The notes beneath the pieces were generated by a model. The model did not search any database, was not told the origin of the DNA, and was given only the letters and a program-made list of their open reading frames with translations. A DNA stretch of 64,000 nt from contig BJOX01000286.1 in assembly GCA_009731375.1 (NCBI GenBank), positions 480,629-544,628 of the forward strand. Direction: 5' to 3'. Numbering within the stretch: position 1 is the first letter of the stretch; each line of letters starts with the position of its first letter. This document shows positions 54,541-64,000 of the stretch, in pieces. Origin of the DNA: Paulinella micropora. Its lineage: Eukaryota > Cercozoa > Imbricatea > Euglyphida. A program made the translations under genes and the position numbers.

Positions 54541-55105
54541 GACGATTAAAGAAGAAGAAAGACGATGGAAGAAGAAGGAAGAAGAAGAAGAAGAAGAAGA
54601 AGAAGAAGAAGGAAGAAGAAAGAAGAAGAAAGAAGAAGAAGAAGAAGAAGAAAGAAGAAGAAGAAAGAAGAAGAAGAAGAAGAAGAAGAAGAAGAAGAAG
54701 AAGAAGAAGAAGAAGAAGAAGAAGAAAGCAGAAGAAAGCAGAAGAAAGCAGAGAAAGAAGAAGAAAGAAGAAGAAAGAAGAAGAAAGAAAGAAAGAAGAA
54801 GAAGAAGAAGAAGAAGAAGCAGAATAAAGAGAAAGAAGAAGAAGAAAGAAGGAAGAAGAAAGAAGGAAGAAGGAAGAAGGAAGAAAGAAGAAAAGGAAGA
54901 AAGAAGAAGAAGAAAGAAGAAAGAAGAAAGAAGAAGAAAGAAGAAAGAAGAAGAAAGAAAGAAGAAAGAAGAAAGAAGAAGAAAGAAAGAAGAAAGAAGG
55001 AAGAAGAAAGAAGAAAGAGGAAGAAGAAGAAGAAGAAGAAGAAGAAGAAGAAGAGGAGGAGGAGGAGGAGGAGGAGGAGGACAGGGAGGAGGAGGAGGAG
55101 GAGGG
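54541..55105. repeat. GAA/GAAA purine array, ending in GAG
   Basis: About 560 bp of GAA with AGAAAG and GGA variants, all purine on the plus strand. Lys/Glu/Arg-rich or Phe/Ser/Leu-rich open frames are translations of the repeat. Confidence 0.93.
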
Positions 55106-55387
55106 GGTAGGTAGAGCAAGGTTATTCAGAATCGAAGCCCAGACAGACGCCTTAAACGATTAAAATTGAGCTTTTGGAAGGAGCGAGAAAAGATTGTAGA
55201 ACGTGTATGCAACAATGTGAGTGCGGCTTGTACCCTGGCCTTGATGTCTGTCTGGGGCCACTTATATGGTTCCTACGCACCGCCACGCACACTCGAGGTA
55301 GAAGCTGAACTGACATGCACATCAAAACGAGGAAGGTTCAGACAGGGCCGGGGACAGACCGCACTTCCGTGGTAAATTTTACCAAAT

Positions 55388-55642
55388 TTGCTACACAAAA
55401 ACATGGCAACACAAACAGTGGACGTCTACACATACAATCGAGGCAAGATGTGCAAGATTAACTCCATCTTCGCTTATACCCAACCGAGCCGCACCGGAAG
55501 CACATACGACTACTGCTTTGACCACCTCAACGAGCAAGCGATAGTGGAGCGCTCCAAGCCACATCCCAAACGCATACAACGACCACCATTACCACCAACA
55601 TCAACAACAAGGCCGCGGCGTACCTATCGTCCCCTGCAATAG
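55388..55642 (+). CDS. Unassigned open frame of 84 codons
   Basis: The frame reads TVDVYTYNRGKMCKINSIFA, then YTQPSRTGSTYDYCFDHLNE and a Pro/Arg-rich end. It is unique sequence with non-repeat codon use. It could be an exon or a small gene; no family recognised and no clear splice borders were established. Confidence 0.3.
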   Translation: MLHKNMATQTVDVYTYNRGKMCKINSIFAYTQPSRTGSTYDYCFDHLNEQAIVERSKPHPKRIQRPPLPPTSTTRPRRTYRPLQ

Positions 55643-55685
55643 ACATAAATGGCTTGAAAATGCAAAGGTGTGGCAGTCAAAGTAC

Positions 55686-56630
55686 CTGCGTCTTTGCTTT
55701 CCTGACCTTCTGGTGGTGGGGGACCCGGCGGGGGCGGCAGCACTGAATCGCGGTGCACTGGCTCCGGCTCGCGGTCCTTCTTCTTGGGATTGGGCGACCG
55801 CTTAGACTTGGAAGAGGACATAAAAGGAAACTGGAACACAAAAAGAACATGTCTGATGAAATCTGAGTTGTAAGCAAGAGAAGGATTTACATGAGCATCA
55901 TCGCTGGACGGTGGCACGGGTGGCGGCGTCTGCATCAAGGCATATGCAAAGACGAGCATGAGTTTGACGCCCAGAAAAAGATTCACATGAAAGGAGACGT
56001 GGGAGACAAGGAGTTTTACAGAAGAGCATGTCTGGAGAGAGTTTAAAAATAATAACTTAAAAAAAAAAAAAAAAAAAAAATTAAAAAAATGCAATAATCG
56101 CAATATTGTGGTCGAAATACATAGGAAACCTTTTATTCGAGGACGGTTTAGTGAATACGGATTTTGCGCGACATACAACATTTTATTTGTGTACTTTTCG
56201 AGATGTGCTTTAACGTAGAAGCTATCAAAATTAATTACACTTTGGTGGCTAAACTTTCCCGGAACTCTGCATCGGCCTGTTACGCGAGCGAGCAGGCTCT
56301 AGGTGAGCGAGAGTGAGAGATAAGGTGGAGGAGAGCGTGTGGTAGTGACCGGCTCGCGTTTGGAAGCTGCAGGGCTCCGCTTGCTCGCCTGTTCGTTATG
56401 TGCGTCGTGTGTTTCTTGCTTGTCATATATTCGGGTAAGATATTAACAGACCTTGCTGCCCGAAGACGACGGTGGGGCCAAGGGCTGGAATCACAAGACA
56501 CAATACATCATGTTTTCTTTTCTTCGTTGGCTGTAGAGATTGCTCGTTGAACCAGATCGGCCTCGTCGTCCGAGGAGTCGCTCTGATTCACCTCCGGCGG
56601 CGGCGGCGGGGCATCATCGCGATCATCCCC
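55686..56630 (-). CDS. Host gene exons, Pro-rich/acidic, unidentified
   Basis: Minus-strand segments with splice-like borders: 56630 down to about 56510 (acceptor gctttag; GDDRDDAPPPPPEVNQSDSS), 55929-55893 (acceptor gatgcag, donor gtaaat; TPPPVPPSSDDAH) and 55830-55686 (acceptor gttccag, donor gtactt; SSSKSKRSPNPKKKDREPEP then PPPPGPPPPEGQESKDA). The Pro-runs followed by Asp/Ser clusters and a Ser/Lys/Arg basic stretch suggest a disordered nuclear or scaffold protein. Whether all belong to one gene is uncertain. A T-run near 56059-56090 and further short unique introns lie between. Confidence 0.35.
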
Positions 56631-57042
56631 TAAAGCACAAAACATGAAGAAGCAAGCTCCCTGATGGGCTACACACACCTCCAAATAAAGTTGCTTACTT
56701 TTTATCTGCCCATTCAAATATTGCTGAAGTCTAGGTGTCGTTGTAAGTGTATAAATACTATGTATGTGCATATTAGTATATAATACCAGATATGTGTACA
56801 AGATGGCTTATATACGTCTATGCATGCATTTGCTTTATTCCCCTCAGGGAAGGCAGACTTGGATAGAAGCGTACTTGGCTCTACGTTGATTGCGAGGTGG
56901 AAGGCGGTGCTGTCTAGCGCTGCGTGTGCGGCGAGTGTGACCGGATGGCGCGGGTGGCGGTGGAGATTGTGTAGACTCACGTGTTGAGCGCCGGGAACCA
57001 GCTGCTGACAAACATGCTTTCAGTGGCACTGGTTCTAAAGCG

Positions 57043-57870
57043 ATGTTCTATTTACATTGCGGTCGGCCAGTAATTTCCCGAGGTTCAAACTTAAGTTGTA
57101 TTTTCATTTGCCACAAGTCGATGGTGCCCAGTTTCTCGCCTGCATCCAGCGGGCTGCAAACATGTCCAGCAAGCGTGTCACGTGCGAGACGCAAAGAGTG
57201 CAGACCGGCCGTTCATATCGGCCAAGTCGAAGTCCTTTGTGCTCATCGGCTGTCATAAAAAACAAATAAATACATTTATTTAAAAAAAAGGGGGGGGGGG
57301 GATGGGGCATGCATTGACAATGGTGAGAGCGATGCGAATGAATTGAAACATGCACACCTAATCAATTGTGAGCCCTGCATCCCTTAACCCCCCTCCCGGC
57401 CATTTCAACTCGTATGGGTGAGCAAGGGTTGATCACATGCATCGGCTTGCCTTTCGTTTGATTTTTGCTGAATACTTCTGAATACTTCCAGAAAATTAGA
57501 ACGCACACAACGTTGATTTTATCGTCATATCCATGTATTAATGCAAGCTTATGCATACTGAAGTGCGCGTATGTTGTGGATAGCTTACCTTGCCGTCAAG
57601 TTTGATGCCTTTTCCGGTCAGTGCATCAACGATCAGGGACTGGATTTCGCCAAGCTTGTTGCGGGTGTCTACCCTAAGCCACATGAAGCCTTCGAAAGAA
57701 GCAAGTCGGCTAGCACGATAGCACGTGATTCTTGCGCATGCAATACTATGATCTTGAGCATGCGAAGGAAGGACTGACTTGAGTTTGTACTTCACACGCA
57801 ACACTTCGGATGACACTTCCAGAACACGGCTGTGTTTCGACTGATCAGAGTCACACAAAAAACCAACCAC
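57043..57870 (-). CDS. Host exons of unknown gene
   Basis: One segment (about 57722-57590) on the minus strand follows a gcgcaag acceptor-like site, encodes ITCYRASRLASFEGFMWLRV then DTRNKLGEIQSLIVDALTGK, and ends at a gtaagc donor. Upstream, 57841-57770 encodes HSRVLEVSSEVLRVKYKLKS. A further segment (57254 downward, acceptor atgacag) is open in more than one frame. The protein is not recognised. Confidence 0.33.
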
Positions 57871-58019
57871 AGCAAAAGGAAATTTGAATGCATTTTTTTA
57901 AATTTTTACATCACGCAAGCATGTAAATCCAAACTGACATACATGCAAACATACATACATATGTATAAATTCTATCTATTGATTGATCTATTGAGCGGCC
58001 CATCTAGCTAGCTGGCTTT

Positions 58020-58382
58020 CGTATGTATGTATGTATGTATGTGTGTATGTGTGTATGTGTGTATGTATGTATGTATGTATGTATGTATGTATGTACGTAC
58101 GTAAACATTCATAGGCATGCATGAATGCATGTATGTACGTATGTCTATATTTACAAGTTCACCTAAAGGCATGTTTTCTGAACTACAGGATGTATGCACA
58201 TACGTCCCGCGTTGCTCGAGCAACATTTATGTATGTATGTATGTATGTATGTATGTATGTATGTATATATGTGTATGTATGTGTATGTATGTATGTATGT
58301 ATGTATGTATGTATGTATGCATGTATCTATGCACGTATGTATGTATGTATGTATGTATGTATGCATGTGTGTATGTATGTAC

Positions 58383-58413
<31 letters not shown>

Positions 58414-58642
58414 TGTATGTATGTATGTACTGTATATGCATGTACGTCTGTGTGTATGGACTCATGTATATATGTATCTTTGTATGTATGTATGTATGCA
58501 TGCATGCATGTATGTATGTATTTATGTATGTATGTAGGTATGTATGTAGGTAGGTAGGTAGGTAGGTAGGTTAGGTAATGTATGTATGTAAGTATATATG
58601 TATGCATGCATATGTATGTGTGTATGTGTGTGTGTGTGTTTG

Positions 58643-58674
<32 letters not shown>

Positions 58675-59061
58675 TTTATGTATGTATGTATGTATGTACG
58701 TATGTATGTATGTATGTATGTACGTATGTACGTATGTATGTATGTATGTATGTATGTATGTATGTATTTATGTACGTACGTACGTAAGAATGTATGCACG
58801 TACGTACGTAACGTACGTATGACATACGTACGTACGTACGTACGTACGTACGTAACGTACGTACGTATGTATGTATGTATGTATGTGTGTATGTATGTAT
58901 GTATGTATGTATGTATTTATGTATGTATGTAGTATGTATGTATGTATGTAGTATGTATGTATGTATGTATGTATGTATGTTGTATGTATGTGTGTATGTG
59001 TATGTATGTATGTATGTATGTTATGTATGTTATGTACGTTTATGTATGTATGTATGTTATG

Positions 59062-59093
<32 letters not shown>

Positions 59094-59290
59094 TGTGTGT
59101 ATGTATGTATGTATGTATGTATGTATGTATGCATGTATGCATGTACGTATGTATGTATGTATGTATGTATGTAACATATGTATGTATGTATGTATGTGTG
59201 TATGTGTGTATGCATGTATGTATGTATGTTGTATGTATGTATGTATGTATGTATTTATGTATGTATGTACATATGTATGTATGTATGTAC

Positions 59291-59321
<31 letters not shown>

Positions 59322-59335
59322 CATATGCATGTAGT
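58020..59335. repeat. 1.3-kb GTAT tetranucleotide array
   Basis: (GTAT)n with GTAC, GTGT, GCAT and GTAG variants, interrupted only by about 70 bp of unique DNA near 58150-58230. A short ACGTACGT block lies at 58770-58866. All Tyr/Val/Cys/Met or His/Thr/Ile open frames are translations of it. Confidence 0.95.
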
Positions 59336-59620
59336 ATTTAGTACTTGTATGCAAGATCTTAGCGTGCACGCATGTGCTGGCACGGGCATGAATGTAGAGG
59401 ATACGATATGGTGCTATCTGCAACTTCTGCGTGCATACATAAATTAAAGATTTTGCATGTTTCTTTTGTTATGTTCCCACTTCGAGAATCTTTGTCAACA
59501 TACCAAAAATACGAGAAAAAGAAAACGCAAAGCACAAAAAGATCGACACCAGGCAAAACTAACAGCTCATGATTCTTGCCGTGAGACTTGACGCTTGTAA
59601 ATGCTTGCAAGGTTTGATGT

Positions 59621-59621
<1 letters not shown>

Positions 59622-59684
<63 letters not shown>
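59622..59684. repeat. (AAC)n array
   Basis: 21 AAC units in otherwise unique DNA. Confidence 0.95.
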
Positions 59685-59729
59685 AACTCTTTTCCTCCAT
59701 TGAACCATGCTTACTGTAAAAGACAAAAA

Positions 59730-60989
59730 AAAAAACTGTTTTCTCATTAAACCTTGCTTATCTGCATCAAAAAAAGTTTCTTTCTCATTAAACCTTGCTT
59801 ACTGTCTCTTTCTCATTAAAACTTGCTTACTAAAAAAAAAATTCTTTCGTCTCTTTCTCATTAAACCTTTTGCTTACTGTTAAAAAAAAATAATAATAAT
59901 AAAAATAAAAAAAATTGTTTCCTCTTTTTCTTTCCTCATTAAACCTTGCTTACTGAAAAAAAATCTCATTAAACCTTGCTTACTGGAATTAAAAATAAAT
60001 AAATAAATAAATAATAATAATAGTGCTTCTCTGTCAATGGCTGATGCAAATCTGCACATGCGCCTCCATCGTCTCACCCGTGAGGGGAGTACGAAGAATC
60101 GACGATAGGCTCTAATGACACCCCCGCACGGGCAGTTCCAACANNNNNNNNNNNNNNNNNNNNNNNNNNNNNNNNNNNNNNNNNNNNNNNNNNNNNNNNN
60201 NNNNNNNNNNNNNNNNNNNNNNNNNNNNNNNNNNNNNNNNNNNNNNNNNNNNNNNNNNNNNNNNNNNNNNNNNNNNNNNNNNNNNNNNNNNNNNNNNNNN
60301 NNNNNNNNNNNNNNNNNNNNNNNNNNNNNNNNNNNNNNNNNNNNNNNNNNNNNNNNNNNNNNNNNNNNNNNNNNNNNNNNNNNNNNNNNNNNNNNNNNNN
60401 NNNNNNNNNNNNNNNNNNNNNNNNNNNNNNNNNNNNNNNNNNNNNNNNNNNNNNNNNNNNNNNNNNNNNNNNNNNNNNNNNNNNNNNNNNNNNNNNNNNN
60501 NNNNNNNNNNNNNNNNNNNNNNNNNNNNNNNNNNNNNNNNNNNNNNNNNNNNNNNNNNNNNNNNNNNNNNNNNNNNNNNNNNNNNNNNNNNNNNNNNNNN
60601 NNNNNNNNNNNNNNNNNNNNNNNNNNNNNNNNNNNNNNNNNNNNNNNNNNNNNNNNNNNNNNNNNNNNNNNNNNNNNNNNNNNNNNNNNNNNNNNNNNNN
60701 NNNNNNNNNNNNNNNNNNNNNNNNNNNNNNNNNNNNNNNNNNNNNNNNNNNNNNNNNNNNNNNNNNNNNNNNNNNNNNNNNNNNNNNNNNNNNNNNNNNN
60801 NNNNNNNNNNNNNNNNNNNNNNNNNNNNNNNNNNNNNNNNNNNNNNNNNNNNNNNNNNNNNNNNNNNNNNNNNNNNNNNNNNNNNNNNNNNNNNNNNNNN
60901 NNNNNNNNNNNNNNNNNNNNNNNNNNNNNNNNNNNNNNNNNNNNNNNNNNNNNNNNNNNNNNNNNNNNNNNNNNNNNNNNNNNNNNNNN

Positions 60990-61025
<36 letters not shown>

Positions 61026-61545
61026 CTTCCATCTTACTCTTTCCAGGAGCTTTCTGTTGAACCTTGAATCCAGATTTCCTTATGAGCTTGTACTGTTGTT
61101 CCTTGGAACCAGATTTCTTTTGAATTAAGCTCTTCTTTATTTTTCTCTCGTCTCTTTCTCATTAAACCTTGCTTACTGTAAAAAAAAAATTTAAAAAAAA
61201 AAAAAAAAAAATCTCGTCTCATTAAACCTTGCTTACTGTAAATATATATATATATATATAATATATATAAAATTAAAAAAAAAAAATCCTGTTTATGTTT
61301 CTTCGTTTTCTTTACTTTTCCTGGTTTTTCTTTATCTCTTTGTTCCTTTCTTTCTTTCTATCTTTTTTTCTCGTTCTTTTCCCTTCCAGTTACTCTTTCC
61401 AGGAGCTTTCTGTTGAACCTTAGTTCCAGATTTCCTTATGAGCTTGTACTGTTGTTCCTTGGAACCAGAATTCTTTTGAATTAAGCTCTTCTTTATTTTT
61501 CTCTCGTCTCTTTCTCAACCTTGCTTACTGTAAAAAATAATAATA
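59730..61545. repeat. Dispersed short repeat ctcattaaaccttgcttact with A-runs, and a 135-bp direct repeat
   Basis: The unit tctcattaaaccttgcttact followed by an A-rich stretch occurs about ten times at 59741-59980, 61160-61240 and 61510-61535. A longer segment containing it, ttactctttccaggagcttt through cttactgtaaaaaa, is present twice (about 61034-61182 and 61390-61536) with about 97% identity. The 846-N gap (60144-60989) lies in this field. Confidence 0.85.
60023..60143 (-). mobile_element. tRNA-derived SINE, copy 3 (head lost in gap)
   Basis: Reverse complement of the SINE 3' body: gtgcttctctgtcaatggct ... catgcgcctccatcgtctca ... cggcag-type end, with a TTA/AAT tail at its 3' side (60002-60022). 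The tRNA-like head is hidden in the N gap starting at 60144. Confidence 0.7.
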
Positions 61546-61559
61546 ATAATAATAAATTA

Positions 61560-63422
61560 AAAAAAAAGGAGTTCATCTTCCACTACACCTCGCCTCTGTC
61601 TGCATATCGTATAGCTTATGGTAAGTTGCGGGGTCGAGCTCATAAGCAAGCCCACCTCCAGAAGTGCTTCACCGCCCTTGTTCACTCTAAGCGATTCCCT
61701 GACTGGCAAGCATCCGCCACAGAACACACACCCCTTACTTACCAAGTCCGCTGCAAGCTTCACACTGCACAGTCCACATCTATCGCCCTCACATGCACCC
61801 CCTCTCACTCTCTCTTTTGCCTCAACGATGATGAATGGGATCTCATGGGGCAACTCCGCGCAGGTCTCACTGATGTATCCTCTTATGCTGTGTCTAAGCT
61901 TGCCGTTCGCCCCTCTTCTCCCTCTCTACCTTCCCTACTCCTACATACCTTCAGCTCTTCTTCCTCTTCTTCCTCCTCTCTCTCTTTCTCTTCTACCTCA
62001 TTTTCCTCTTCCTCTTTCTCATCTTCATATTCTTATCCCTCTTTATCCTCCTCTTCCACTACTTCTTCCTCATCTCTCTTCTTCCGGATCCTTCTTCTTC
62101 TTCCTCCTCTTCTTCTTCTTCTTCTTCTTCTTCTTCTTCTTCTTCTTCTTCTCCCTCTTTACCTTCTCCTTCTCCCTCTTCTCCTTCTTCTTCTTCTTCT
62201 TCTTCTCCTCCTCCTCCTCCTCTTCCCCCTCCTCCTCCTCCTTCTTCTTCTTCTCCTCCTCCTCCTCCTTCTCCTTCTCCTTCTTCTTCTTCCTCTTCCT
62301 CTTCTTCTTCTTCTTCTTCCTCCTCCTCCTCTTCCTCTTCTTCTCCTTCTTCCACCTTTACTTCTTGCTCTTCTCCCTCTCTCCTGCGTTCTTCATATCT
62401 TTCCTCCTTTTCTCCTTTTCCCGTCCCTTCCATTTCTTCCTGCCCCTTTTCCCTTTCTCCCTCACTCTCTCACTCGCTCACCGTCCCTTTGTCCCTTACC
62501 CTTAATGTCTCCTCCTCCTCTCTCATCTCTATACCTCTTTCCCCTGCCCCTGCCTACACCCCTAACATTTTCCCCTTTTTCTCCTTCCTCTCATCTGATG
62601 ATACCTCTATCTCCTCCTGCTCATCTCCCTCTTTGCTCGTATCTATTTTCTCCCCTTCAACCCCCTTTTTCTGTCATCCTTCTTCCTCCCCAATGACTTC
62701 CCTTATCCTGCGTTGCAATGTTTGCAAGCGTGTTTTCCATTCTCTCTCCCTTTTTGAACTACATGCAGACAATGGTTGTCCCAAACAGCACCCCTCGCGT
62801 GACAAGTTGAAGCATGATGCGATTGTTAAGACCATCTGCCTTGATGCTGCTAAGTCTGCAGGGGTTCTTTGCAGAAAGGAGCCGCGCTGGTACCCTGATG
62901 AGGGACGCTGGGTTGATTTCTCTGTATTTTCCACTCGCCCCCACTCTCTCTCTCTCTTCCATACAAATTGATTCTGATATCTCCCTTGTCAACCCTCTTT
63001 TACCTACTTACCTTCGCAGATCTCTCACTGTGCCCAATCACGCTATTATCCAGAGGGAGGCCGACTCTATTAAGCACTCATCTAGCGTTAAGCCTGGCCT
63101 GATATTCATAGCCTTTGGCATGTCTACGTTAGGTGAACTTGGCCCTGATGCTGAGAAAGTCCTCATGTTCCTTGATAAGCATGCCTGTTTTTACCTTCCC
63201 ACTTTGTATACCAAGGGCGCATATGCTATGCGCCTGCGATGCATTATTTTCTTTGAGCTTTGCAGGTACAATTTTATAGGATGGGACGCCGCGCTAACCG
63301 GCTCTATGGCGGTTCCAGACTCCCTGCTCCCTCTACCTGTCCCGCTGCATAGGCGAATCATTCTTCATGATCCTGGCGCCTATGATCGAATTGCTCGCCA
63401 TAACTATGACTCCAGCCACTAG
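61560..63422 (+). pseudogene. LINE (non-LTR retrotransposon) ORF2 3' end with CTT expansion
   Basis: Plus strand. The first part (61560-61910) encodes FHYTSPLSAYRIAYGKLRGR and CLNDDEWDLMGQLRAGLTDV. After an expanded pyrimidine tract (61930-62700), the frame resumes with CNVCKRVFHSLSLFELHADN then GC and DKLKHDAIVKTICLDAAKSA and KEPRWYPDEGRW. It ends, one frameshift later (62960-63422), with KPGLIFIAFGMSTLGELGPD and AEKVLMFL. The C..C...H...C finger, RHD-like and EP motifs, and the final FGxxG.LGpdAe.fL stretch are typical of the C-terminal part of LINE ORF2 proteins after the RT. Upstream RT is not in this segment. It is a 5'-truncated, inactive copy. Confidence 0.6.
61930..62700. repeat. CTT/CCT pyrimidine expansion inside LINE coding region
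   Basis: About 770 bp of CTTCTT, CTCCTC and mixed pyrimidine on the plus strand splits the LINE frame. Ser-, Leu- and Pro-rich translations are repeat-driven. Confidence 0.88.
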
Positions 63423-63544
63423 TTTTGTCTTGGGATGTTTCCGTCACCGGTTTTTTTTTTTTTTTTTTGCTCAGAGTCTGCTCTTCTTTGGACTTTTTCT
63501 TTAACTTTTCCACCCCTGGGACTGATCTTTTCCACTGGTTCCCG

Positions 63545-63597
63545 TAGTGGAAGCAGTTGTAGTAGCAGTAGCAGTAGTAGTAGTAGTAGTAGTAGTA

Positions 63598-63655
<58 letters not shown>

Positions 63656-63697
63656 CAATAGTAGTAGTAGTAGTAGTAGTAGTAGTAATAGTAGCAA

Positions 63698-63744
<47 letters not shown>

Positions 63745-63777
63745 ATACTAGTAGTAGTAGTAGTGGTAGTAGTAGTG

Positions 63778-63836
<59 letters not shown>

Positions 63837-63852
63837 TGTATTATTATTATTA

Positions 63853-63903
<51 letters not shown>
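63545..63903. repeat. AGT and TTA trinucleotide arrays
   Basis: (AGT)n with AGC and AAT variants (63545-63838) passes into (TTA)n (63840-63902). It is the same AGT/TTA pairing as at 46.8-49.0 kb, where the TTA part is a SINE tail. Confidence 0.93.
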
Positions 63904-64000
63904 GGGAGTACATAGGCCATCGGTCCTTTCCATGGGCTGATTGGTATAAAGCTCCTAGAGTAATGTTCTATGCCGTCACTTCCTTTATTCCACCGATTGG

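Noticed and set aside
54433-55119. Lys/Glu/Arg-rich and Phe/Ser/Leu-rich frames
   Set aside because: Purine GAA/GAAA array; no unique coding sequence.

Overview
The window is nuclear DNA of a unicellular eukaryote, most likely an alga or other protist; the species cannot be named from sequence alone. Host parts are crowded with tri-, tetra- and pentanucleotide microsatellites. Host genes are cut into very short exons (40-110 bp) with GT..AG borders and introns made mostly of simple repeats. Fragments of several retroelement classes are present, as are nine runs of N.

Layout. 1-10.7 kb: a plus-strand host gene for a class I SAM-dependent methyltransferase spread over about 7 kb of microsatellite introns, with several exon edges duplicated and three copies of a 395-bp cassette that sits in GATA arrays. 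10.8-13.5 kb: sparse host DNA and a possible minus-strand exon. 13.57-41.95 kb: an AT-rich integrated Polinton-like virus (PLV). 42-46.4 kb: a host exon and a decayed Ty1/copia element. 46.8-49 kb: trinucleotide arrays with tRNA-derived SINEs. 49-52 kb: GC-rich degenerate DNA. 52.4-54.5 kb: a minus-strand LIM-domain gene. 54.5-57.9 kb: a GAA array, then acidic/proline-rich and unassigned exons. 58-59.3 kb: a GTAT array. 59.7-61.5 kb: a short-unit repeat field. 61.5-63.4 kb: the 3' end of a LINE with a CTT expansion in its coding region. 63.5-63.9 kb: AGT/TTA arrays.

The PLV is the main object. It has 1.2-kb, nearly identical terminal inverted repeats, each carrying a cluster of GTCCGA-type motifs and one copy of a 143-aa basic repeat protein. 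Outside these lie large perfect palindromes (arms of 107 nt or more on the left, 161 nt or more on the right) around a 34-nt non-palindromic loop that is in opposite orientation at the two ends, the layout expected of replicated hairpin telomeres. It encodes a tyrosine recombinase that could be a protelomerase, a double-jelly-roll major capsid protein, a probable minor capsid protein, an FtsK/HerA-type packaging ATPase, a roughly 1,030-codon virion protein with a phospholipase-A2-like HDxxY motif, a long fibre with a C-terminal S74-type chaperone domain, an AEP primase-SF3 helicase, and small zinc-binding and membrane proteins. No DNA polymerase B was seen.

A 5.2-kb GC-rich retroelement (CCCH-type Gag and a DIRS/Ngaro-like reverse transcriptase) has inserted into a PLV gene. 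Most long PLV genes carry single-base frameshifts, and two carry in-frame nonsense codons (capsid TGA, primase TAG). The copy is therefore either a decaying provirus or an intact one in an indel-prone assembly; the two nonsense codons and the nested insertion favour decay.
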